7,550 bases of DNA from a bacterium (GTDB taxonomy: Bacteria; SZUA-79; Acidulodesulfobacterales; Acidulodesulfobacteraceae): positions 1 to 7,550 of the forward strand of contig JAJYYS010000077.1 of the NCBI GenBank assembly GCA_021800745.1, in the 5' to 3' direction. Made by a program: the position numbers and the translations under genes. The notes under the pieces were generated by a model. That model was not told where the DNA came from, did no database searches, and was given only the letters and a program-made list of their open reading frames with translations. Positions 1 to 5,455 of this stretch are shown here, piece by piece. Position 1 is the first letter of the stretch. Each line of letters begins with the position of its first letter.

Positions 1-740
1 ATAAAGGGCATAAAACATGGGTCAAACCTTTTCCTATTTCGGTCGATGCCGATTATCTTCATCACTTTGCGTTGTCGAGAGAAACCGATAAAATTATAGA
101 TAAAATCAAAAAGAACGACGAAATCATCGGGCAAACGTATGAATATTTAGCCGTCTCTACGGACAGGCTCGACTATACAAAAGGAATTGTCGAAAAGCTA
201 AAGGCTATCGATAAAATGCTCGAAAACCATCAGGAGCTTATAGGCAAATTTGTTTTTGTACAGTTCGGCGTTCCTTCAAGGGTGCATATCAATGCTTATA
301 AGAAATTAAACGAAGAAATTTCGGAACTCATCAGCGATATCAACTGGAAATACGGAACATCGGAATGGCATCCGGTAGCAGGTTATTTTAAACAGCTTGA
401 ATTAGGAGTTTATCTGGCGTATTACAGGCTTTGCGATATTATGATAGTTTCTCCTCTGCACGACGGGATGAATCTTGTTTCTAAAGAATATATTATGTCG
501 GATACCGATTACAAAGGCATGCTCATACTGTCTAAATTTGCAGGGTCGTCTAAAGAGCTCTACGATTCTTTATTAGTTAATCCCTTCAATACCGAATGTT
601 TTGCCGAAAAAATATATGAAGCTCTTATGATGGATAAAGAAGAAAAAGAGACGAGAATTACAAAGATGCAAAATATAATCATGGAAAACGATATTTACGA
701 TTGGGCATATAACTTTCTTGCCGCTCTTTATTTTATTTAA
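1..740 (+). CDS. otsA: Trehalose-6-phosphate synthase (GT20), C-terminal part, cut by left edge
   Basis: Cytosolic enzyme transferring glucose from UDP- or ADP-glucose to glucose-6-phosphate to give trehalose-6-phosphate. The reading frame (first full codon at base 3) is open to the left edge, so the N-terminal part, including the first Rossmann domain, lies outside the window. What remains is the GT-B C-terminal domain. It starts with an FPISVDADYLHHF segment, equivalent to the FPIGID region of OtsA. Next come STDRLDYTKGI (family VDRLDYTKGI, nucleotide-sugar phosphate contacts), VQFGVPSR, SPLHDGMNLVSKEYI (family TPLRDGMNLVAKEYV, donor-binding acidic loop), LSKFAGSSKEL and LLVNPFN. All are standard OtsA landmarks in the right order, so the gene looks intact. 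A TTG at 72 begins in the middle of conserved sequence and is not the start. The stop is 17 bp before the MscS gene, suggesting co-transcription. No phosphatase (OtsB) gene is visible; it may lie upstream or be absent. Confidence 0.95.
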   Translation, partial: KGHKTWVKPFPISVDADYLHHFALSRETDKIIDKIKKNDEIIGQTYEYLAVSTDRLDYTKGIVEKLKAIDKMLENHQELIGKFVFVQFGVPSRVHINAYKKLNEEISELISDINWKYGTSEWHPVAGYFKQLELGVYLAYYRLCDIMIVSPLHDGMNLVSKEYIMSDTDYKGMLILSKFAGSSKELYDSLLVNPFNTECFAEKIYEALMMDKEEKETRITKMQNIIMENDIYDWAYNFLAALYFI

Positions 741-757
741 TCTAAAAATAATAAATT

Positions 758-1786
758 ATGAGCAATAAATACGGCGAAAACGGGGAAGACGAATTCAAGG
801 ATAAAAAAAACGCTCCTTCCGCCCCTTTAAAAAGACTGGTTAATATTATAATGCCCATAGCTCTCTTAGGCTTTTTGTTTTTTGTTCTGTTTTTCGTTAT
901 ACATTTTTATTCGAAATATTTTTCTAAAAACATACTTCCAAAAGGTTATTTTTCTATTATCGAAGCAATATTTATTGCTATTTTCGGGATTTTAGCGATA
1001 AAATTAATTCAAAAAAGCTCGTCTAAAATACTTAGCGCATATATTTCCGAAGATAAGGCAGGATTTTTAAGGTTTTTATTAAGTTTTACCGGATATTTTA
1101 TTCTCGTTCTGTTTATTTTTACCACGCTTGGCATCGATATATCGAATATTCTTCTCGGCGCTACTTTTATTGGCGTGATATTCGGAATTGCCGCCCAGTC
1201 TTTTTTATCCAACCTGCTTGCCGGTTTTATAATATTGTTCGGGAAGCCTTTTAAAATAGGTGATAGAATAACTATAGTCACATGGCAGTATGGTTTATTA
1301 ATGTCCACTTATCAGCACGAAACTGCCAAGCCGGGATATACCGGCGTTATAAAAGATATAAATATGCTCTTTACGACTATCATCGAGGACAGCGGTTTTA
1401 CTATGAGAATGCCCAATAATATTTTAATGCAGGCTTTAATAACTAATTACGACAATACAAAAAGAAGATTAGTCAGAGTAAGGTTTGAGCTTGGCAAAGA
1501 AACCGATTTAGATAGTTTCAGAAAGGAACTTTATGATTATTTAACGTTAGCGGAGGATTATAGCAATATCCCGGCGGACGATTCTAAAATTATAGGCAGT
1601 TTAATAGAAAAAAATCCGCCGCCGGTTATTAGAGTCGCTGATGTTTCTCTGACAAGCTATTTTGTCGCCGTAGAAGTTTATACTCCGCAAATTTATGAGG
1701 ACCCGATAAGAGATTTAATCTTATCTTTTGTTTTAAGAATAAAAAGGAGAAATAAAAATGGAAACGATAGCCAAATATCCTTTTAA
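758..1786 (+). CDS. MscS-family small-conductance mechanosensitive channel
   Basis: Inner-membrane channel that opens under membrane tension and releases solutes on hypo-osmotic shock. The 342-residue product has a charged hydrophilic N-terminus (1-27). Hydrophobic helices follow at about 28-50, 64-86 and 104-124, and then the pore helix at about 128-160, rich in Gly/Ala (GATFIGVIFGIAAQSFLSN), followed by LFGKPFKIGDR. This is the MscS TM3 and beta-domain entry signature. The beta domain continues with GVIKDINMLFTTI and RMPNNILMQ (family VPN motif). An alpha/beta C-terminal domain runs from about 235 to the end. About 20 extra residues (roughly 176-195) sit between the DR-I-T strand and the GVIKDI strand compared with E. 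coli MscS. No clear Shine-Dalgarno precedes the ATG, so translation may depend on the upstream otsA ribosomes, only 17 bp away. The last 29 bp overlap the next gene in another frame. Confidence 0.93.
   Translation: MSNKYGENGEDEFKDKKNAPSAPLKRLVNIIMPIALLGFLFFVLFFVIHFYSKYFSKNILPKGYFSIIEAIFIAIFGILAIKLIQKSSSKILSAYISEDKAGFLRFLLSFTGYFILVLFIFTTLGIDISNILLGATFIGVIFGIAAQSFLSNLLAGFIILFGKPFKIGDRITIVTWQYGLLMSTYQHETAKPGYTGVIKDINMLFTTIIEDSGFTMRMPNNILMQALITNYDNTKRRLVRVRFELGKETDLDSFRKELYDYLTLAEDYSNIPADDSKIIGSLIEKNPPPVIRVADVSLTSYFVAVEVYTPQIYEDPIRDLILSFVLRIKRRNKNGNDSQISF
1744..1749 (+). promoter_or_regulatory. Perfect Shine-Dalgarno for the DUF5752 gene, inside the mscS-like coding region
   Basis: AAGGAG lies 8 nt before the ATG at 1758, the ideal spacing, and within the last codons of the channel gene. 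It fixes the start of the DUF5752 gene and shows that the 29-bp overlap between the two genes is a genuine translated overlap, so translational coupling is plausible. It is the strongest ribosome-binding site in the window. Confidence 0.85.
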
Positions 1787-2411
1787 ATTTTATACTAGAT
1801 TAACTTTGCCTCAGCTTACCGGAATTTATGCCTTAAATTTAAAAGAACTTTTAGACGGCATAAAAAAGGCGGACGATTCCATTATTTATTACCACACGCA
1901 TCATTACCTCATACAGCACCATTACGTTGTTCCCGACGCTCCAAACGATTTTGCCCACTGGATTATCAATACGCTCGGCGAAAAAATGCTGGGAGAAGAA
2001 ATCTCGAGCATAGATATGTTCGCATATAATACTATGGATGATTATAGACAGGAATTAACAAGAAGATTAACGGCTTTTATATCTAAAGATTCAAAAACCA
2101 GATGGGTTGAAATGAATGAAAGGTTTAATTTTATGAAAGCGGTTACTTTCGTAATGTCCGCCGGGAAAGAGGCATATACTCTCAGGGAGTTTCACGATAT
2201 TTTAAAAAATATCACTATTTTTTCGGTATATTATCATTTTTTCGAATCGCATTTTAGATTAAGCTCCGGATTCGACGATTTTTCGGTATGGATTAGAGAC
2301 GAACTTCAGCTTCCTGATTTAGCCGCTAAAATTGCGTACATAGACCCTTATTCCGTTACAATGGATAAATTGAAAGAACAAATTATAAATTATACGGAAA
2401 AATATTTTTAA
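1758..2411 (+). CDS. DUF5752-family protein with internal duplication
   Basis: A 217-residue protein of unknown function, recognised as DUF5752 from its opening FKFYTRLTLPQLTGIYALNL, the SIIYYHTHHYL segment and NDFAHWI. No signal peptide or membrane helix is visible, so it is probably cytosolic. The two halves are homologous. Residues 9-46 align without a gap to 123-160 (offset 114), sharing Phe9/123, Phe11/125, Gly22/136, Ala25/139, Leu28/142, Glu30/144, Asp33/147 and the YYH triplets at 44-46 and 158-160. The alignment continues through NDFAHWI (63-69) and DDFSVWI (173-179), IxxID (82-86 and 192-196) and a closing TMDxY/L-K/R helix. The first half has a cluster of histidines (46, 48, 49, 54, 55); the second keeps only His160 and His165. 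The gene starts inside the end of the channel gene with a perfect Shine-Dalgarno and is followed 56 bp later by treT. Location suggests a link to trehalose metabolism, but no biochemical function can be given. Confidence 0.88.
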   Translation: METIAKYPFKFYTRLTLPQLTGIYALNLKELLDGIKKADDSIIYYHTHHYLIQHHYVVPDAPNDFAHWIINTLGEKMLGEEISSIDMFAYNTMDDYRQELTRRLTAFISKDSKTRWVEMNERFNFMKAVTFVMSAGKEAYTLREFHDILKNITIFSVYYHFFESHFRLSSGFDDFSVWIRDELQLPDLAAKIAYIDPYSVTMDKLKEQIINYTEKYF

Positions 2412-2467
2412 AAGTAGCTAAATAATTTAGATTAAATAACCGTAATAATAATAAAAAAGGTTATAAA

Positions 2468-3703
2468 ATGAGGTCTATAAAAGACTACGCTGATATTGCA
2501 GGCAAAGAAACGATAGAAGAAATCGAAAAATTAGGTTCTTATTTAAACGGCAAGATTGTCCAAAATATAAATTCCACTCCGGTCGGCGGCGGCGTCGCCG
2601 AAATTCTTTCCAGAATGGTGCCTCTACTAAAGGAAGTCGGCGTAGATGCCAGATGGGATTTTATAAAAGGCGGAGAAAAATTTTTTGAAATAACTAAAAA
2701 AATTCATAATTCCCTTCACGGCGTAGAAGAAAATATATCGGAAAGCGATTTCGGACACTTTCTCGACGTTACGGAAGAAAATTTAAAGGAAATTAATCTG
2801 CTCGGCGATATTATATTCATACATGACCCCCAGCCTATAGGATTAATAAATGCAAAGGGCAAAAACGGTTTTAAAGAAAAAAAATTTATATGGAGATGCC
2901 ACATAGATTTGAGCTCGGCTAACACTAAGACGTTTAATTTTTTAAAAAAATTTATAGAAAAATACGACTATTCGGTTTTTTCGTCGCCCCTTTTTGCAAA
3001 AAAGCTTAAAATACCGCAGATATTAATTTCGCCGTCGATAGACCCTCTTTCCGATAAAAATAAAGATTTGCCGGCCGAAACTATAAACGAAGTATTATCA
3101 AGATTTAAAATAGACCCCGAAAGAAATATTATTACACAGGTGTCCAGATTCGACAGGCTCAAGGACCCGCTCGGCGTCATAGACGTTTACAGGTTAGTCA
3201 AAAAGTACGTCGATTGCCAGCTTGTTCTTGCAGGCGGAGCAGCGGCCGACGATCCCGAAGGAACGGAAGTTTATAACGAAGTTATCGAGAAAGCGGGCGG
3301 AGATAAAGATATATTTGTTTTAAATCTTCCGCCGGTCAGCAATATCGAAATAAATGCTCTTCAGAGGGCGTCAACCGTAATATTGCAGAAATCCATAAAG
3401 GAAGGTTTCGGGCTTACGGTTTCCGAAGGCTTATGGAAATCTAAACCGGTAATAGCTTCTGCGGTCGGCGGCATACCGTTACAGATTACGCATAAATATT
3501 CGGGACTTTTATCCAGAACAATCGAAGGAACCGCTTTGTACGCAAAGCAGATTCTGCAAAATCCGGAATATGCCAAACAGCTTGGAGAAAACGGGCATAA
3601 CCACGTGAAGCACAACTTTTTAATTACCCGTCATCTAAGGGATTATATTTTACTTTTTTTAAAAACCGGATATTCGCAGACGCAGGATACGGTTTATCTG
3701 TGA
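2468..3703 (+). CDS. treT: Trehalose glycosyltransferring synthase TreT (GT4)
   Basis: Cytosolic GT-B glycosyltransferase that reversibly makes trehalose from NDP-glucose and free glucose. The 411-residue length is normal for TreT. N-terminal domain: KIVQNINSTPVGGGVAEIL (29-47) is the TreT donor-loop signature with the glycine-rich turn. It is followed by VGVDARWDFIKG (57-68) and the FFEITKKIHNSLHG stretch (72-85), all as in archaeal and bacterial TreT. Further on are IFIHDPQPIG (116-125) and IWRCHIDLS (141-149). C-terminal domain: QVSRFDRLKDPLGVID (224-239) provides the Arg/Lys phosphate contacts, and KEGFGLTVSE (311-320) carries the retaining-GT4 E-x7-E motif (Glu312, Glu320). ASAVGGIPLQI follows. 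The ATG at 2468 has AAAAGG 7 nt upstream. Its neighbours are the DUF5752 gene 56 bp upstream and the MIP channel 73 bp downstream. A general GT4 transferase or trehalose phosphorylase-like enzyme is possible but less likely given the TreT-specific N-terminus. Confidence 0.9.
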   Translation: MRSIKDYADIAGKETIEEIEKLGSYLNGKIVQNINSTPVGGGVAEILSRMVPLLKEVGVDARWDFIKGGEKFFEITKKIHNSLHGVEENISESDFGHFLDVTEENLKEINLLGDIIFIHDPQPIGLINAKGKNGFKEKKFIWRCHIDLSSANTKTFNFLKKFIEKYDYSVFSSPLFAKKLKIPQILISPSIDPLSDKNKDLPAETINEVLSRFKIDPERNIITQVSRFDRLKDPLGVIDVYRLVKKYVDCQLVLAGGAAADDPEGTEVYNEVIEKAGGDKDIFVLNLPPVSNIEINALQRASTVILQKSIKEGFGLTVSEGLWKSKPVIASAVGGIPLQITHKYSGLLSRTIEGTALYAKQILQNPEYAKQLGENGHNHVKHNFLITRHLRDYILLFLKTGYSQTQDTVYL

Positions 3704-3757
3704 TTATATAGGATTGCATTAAAATTATTAAATATAAAACGGTAAATATATTATTTA

Positions 3758-3766
3758 TGATATAAT
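3758..3766 (+). promoter_or_regulatory. Perfect extended -10 promoter element ahead of the aquaporin gene
   Basis: TGATATAAT is an exact match to the sigma-70 extended -10 consensus (TGnTATAAT). It lies in the AT-rich 73-bp gap after treT. No good -35 box is seen at the usual distance (3738-3743 reads AACGGT), which an extended -10 can tolerate. Transcription would be expected to start about 7 nt downstream, near 3773, only about 4 nt before the ATG at 3777, giving an almost leaderless mRNA. The downstream gene indeed lacks a Shine-Dalgarno. Chance occurrence in AT-rich DNA remains possible. Confidence 0.45.
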
Positions 3767-3776
3767 TTAAATTAAT

Positions 3777-4526
3777 ATGAAAATATGGAGATTGTATCTT
3801 TCTGAATTTATTGGAACAGCTCTGCTTATAGGCATCGGCGTGTCTTTCGTAATCCTAGATTTCGGCAAGGGAAGTCCGATAGTTTCTTTAATTCCAAGTC
3901 CGGGGATTAGAAGGGCGCTAACGGGATTTTTGTTCGGCGGTACCGGTATGCTTATAACGTTCTCACCGGTGGGTAAATGGAGCGGCGCCCATATTAATCC
4001 GGTCGTTACGTTTTCATTCTGGATGAAAGGTAAAATTAAAAGAACTATGGCTATAGGCTATGTCGTAGCGCAGTTTCTCGGAGCGTCGGCAGGGGCTTTT
4101 ATGCTTCTTTTTTGGGGAAGCATAGGAAAAACGATAGATTATGGAGCGACTATTCCGGGAAAAGGAGGCGCGGCAGAAGCCGTTTTAGGCGAAGCGGCAA
4201 CTACTTTTTGTCTTGTTGCAGGACTTTTTTTATTTCTCGGCTATAAACGCTTGAGACCTTTTACTCCGGTTTTATTCCCATTCCTTTATGCAGTTATGGT
4301 TTATTTTGAAGCTCCTGTTTCAGGAACCAGCACTAACCCGGCTCGAAGTTTTGGACCCTCTTTAGCGTCGGGCATATGGAGCGGTTGGTGGGTTTACTGG
4401 ATAGGTCCGTTACTCGGCGCTTTTATAGCAGTATCTATTCAGGCAAAATGGCTGAAAATGCTCGAAATAGAAGTAGCTAAAGTGTATCATTTTGAACACG
4501 ACCCGTTTAAAGTTTTTCATATTTAA
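3777..4526 (+). CDS. Aquaporin / MIP-family channel with NPV and NPA boxes
   Basis: Inner-membrane channel for water or small neutral solutes. The 249-residue protein starts with KIWRLYLSEFIGTALLIGIG, a typical MIP first helix containing the conserved Glu10. Six helices can be placed at about 8-28, 45-63, 92-112, 135-155, 163-180 and 205-222. The two half-helix loops are SGAHINPVVT (NPV at 74-76, a variant of the first NPA) and TSTNPARS (NPA at 187-189). Aligning to E. coli AqpZ by distance from these Asn residues puts Gly54, Val175, Thr184 and Arg190 at the aromatic/Arg filter, where AqpZ has Phe, His, Thr and Arg. Such a filter would be wider and less polar than that of a strict water channel, so transport of larger solutes is an inference. 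The ATG has no Shine-Dalgarno but closely follows an extended -10 box. A soluble tail of about 25 residues ends the protein. The next gene starts 37 bp after the stop. Confidence 0.92.
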   Translation: MKIWRLYLSEFIGTALLIGIGVSFVILDFGKGSPIVSLIPSPGIRRALTGFLFGGTGMLITFSPVGKWSGAHINPVVTFSFWMKGKIKRTMAIGYVVAQFLGASAGAFMLLFWGSIGKTIDYGATIPGKGGAAEAVLGEAATTFCLVAGLFLFLGYKRLRPFTPVLFPFLYAVMVYFEAPVSGTSTNPARSFGPSLASGIWSGWWVYWIGPLLGAFIAVSIQAKWLKMLEIEVAKVYHFEHDPFKVFHI

Positions 4527-4547
4527 TTTCTTATTTGTAAAAAAATT

Positions 4548-4561
4548 GGGGGTAATAAGGG
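4548..4561 (+). promoter_or_regulatory. Purine-rich ribosome-binding region deciding the SDR start
   Basis: The stretch GGGGGTAATAAGGG precedes the ATG at 4564. GGGGGT (4548-4553) has a usable spacing of 10 nt, while TAAGGG (4556-4561) is only 2 nt from the ATG. The frame is also open upstream to an ATG at 4492, but that would add 24 residues of unusual hydrophobic sequence and overlap the aquaporin gene. The start at 4564 gives an N-terminus that matches the SDR family. Confidence 0.55.
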
Positions 4562-4563
4562 CT

Positions 4564-5346
4564 ATGGATATAAATTTAAAAGGCAAAAGGGCTTTAATTA
4601 CGGGCGCAAGTTCCGGCTTGGGTGAATCGATTGCTAAAAAATTCGGCGCCGCCGGAGCAAAAATCGGATTAAATTTTCATTCCCACCCCGATGCGGCGGA
4701 AAAAATTGCTTCGGAAATAAAAACCTTAGGAACAGACGTTATCACTATTCAAGCAGACGTTTCGGACAGCGGCGAAGTTAAAAATATGGTCGATACTTTT
4801 GTTAAAAAGTGGGGCGGAGTTGATATTTTAGTGAATAACGCGGGGATTGACGGAAAACATTCTCTTATATACGAATCCGATATATCGGAATGGGAAAAAG
4901 TAATTAAAATAAATTTATTCGGTCCTTTTTACTGCGCCAGAGGAGTTTTACGGCATATGATAAACCAGAAAAAAGGCGTTATATTAAATATGACGTCCGT
5001 TCACGAAATAATTCCATGGAGCGGTTACAGCGGATATGCGGCTGCAAAAGCCGGTCTTTCTATGCTCACGAAAACTATGGCGCAGGAATTGGGTTCGTCC
5101 GGTATCAGGGTGCTGTCTCTTGCGCCCGGAGCGATTCAAACCGATATCAACAAAAGCGTATGGGATAATCCTTCGACGTTAAGCGACCTTCTTAAAAAAA
5201 TTTCGCTTGGCAGAATGGGTCAGCCGGATGAAATTGCCGATGTTGCAACATTCTTGGTTTCCGATTTAGCCTCGTACATTACCGGCAGTACTATATTTGC
5301 CGACGGCGCAATGATTGATTATTCTAATTTTACGCATGGCGGTTAA
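4564..5346 (+). CDS. Short-chain dehydrogenase, glucose 1-dehydrogenase type
   Basis: Cytosolic classical SDR of 260 residues, the usual length. It most likely oxidises beta-D-glucose to glucono-1,5-lactone with NAD(P)+. Seen in order: LKGKRALITGASSGLG (5-20) with the TGxxxGxG dinucleotide loop; ADVSD (64-68) for the adenine ring; NNAG (91-94); Asn117; catalytic Ser145, Tyr158 and Lys162; APGAIQTDI (187-195); and GSTIFADGAM (241-250). The TSVHEIIPW stretch (144-152) and the FADG-x3-x2-Y-x-x-F end closely match Bacillus glucose 1-dehydrogenase (SVHEKIPW), which is why glucose is favoured over other SDR substrates. At the end of beta-2, where the Bacillus enzyme has NYRS, this protein has NFHS (37-40); the Arg that helps bind NADP phosphate is replaced by His39, so the cofactor cannot be predicted. 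The start at 4564 was chosen over 4492 on family length. GH15 glucoamylase, a producer of free glucose, follows. Confidence 0.85.
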   Translation: MDINLKGKRALITGASSGLGESIAKKFGAAGAKIGLNFHSHPDAAEKIASEIKTLGTDVITIQADVSDSGEVKNMVDTFVKKWGGVDILVNNAGIDGKHSLIYESDISEWEKVIKINLFGPFYCARGVLRHMINQKKGVILNMTSVHEIIPWSGYSGYAAAKAGLSMLTKTMAQELGSSGIRVLSLAPGAIQTDINKSVWDNPSTLSDLLKKISLGRMGQPDEIADVATFLVSDLASYITGSTIFADGAMIDYSNFTHGG

Positions 5347-5397
5347 CACTGATTTTAATAATAAAATATAAATTAATATACTTAATTTAATTAAAAT

Positions 5398-5438
5398 AAA
5401 TTTTGCGTTTAAGCATTATTTAATTCAACGCAATATTT
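5398..5438. repeat. Imperfect inverted repeat in the leader of the glucoamylase gene
   Basis: Arms of 12 bp, 5398-5409 and 5427-5438, pair with a single T-T mismatch around a core of TTGCGTT and AACGCAA, separated by a 17-bp AT-rich spacer. It ends 2 bp before the AAGGGT ribosome-binding site (5441-5446) and 17 bp before the ATG at 5456. It has no T-run after it, so it does not look like an intrinsic terminator for the SDR gene. It could be an operator or an mRNA hairpin controlling the glucoamylase, or chance in AT-rich DNA, although its GC-containing core makes chance somewhat less likely. Confidence 0.4.
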
Positions 5439-5455
5439 TAAAGGGTGTAAACAAA

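Noticed and set aside
72..740. A complete gene starting at TTG 72
   Set aside because: The same frame is open to the left edge and encodes conserved OtsA sequence before this codon, so the gene is partial and TTG 72 is an internal Leu.
1009..1308. Minus-strand open frame of 99 codons
   Set aside because: It is antisense to the conserved MscS transmembrane and pore region and shows no protein-family features.
2418..2430. Perfect 13-bp palindrome CTAAAT-A-ATTTAG between DUF5752 and treT
   Set aside because: It is made almost only of A and T in an AT-rich gap, so chance is likely. It is too weak to call an operator or terminator without conservation data.
2716..3615. Three minus-strand open frames inside treT, and similar ones at 6739-6927 (+) and 7276-7506 (-) inside the GH15 gene
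   Set aside because: All sit within strongly conserved enzyme genes in other frames and encode unrecognisable, compositionally odd peptides.
4492..4563. An N-terminal extension of 24 residues on the SDR
   Set aside because: It overlaps the aquaporin coding end, has no ribosome-binding site of its own and is not typical of the family. The ATG at 4564 gives the standard SDR start.
5377..5382. TATACT as a -10 box for the glucoamylase gene
   Set aside because: The surrounding DNA is almost all A and T, there is no -35 box at proper spacing and no extended TG, so it cannot be told from background.
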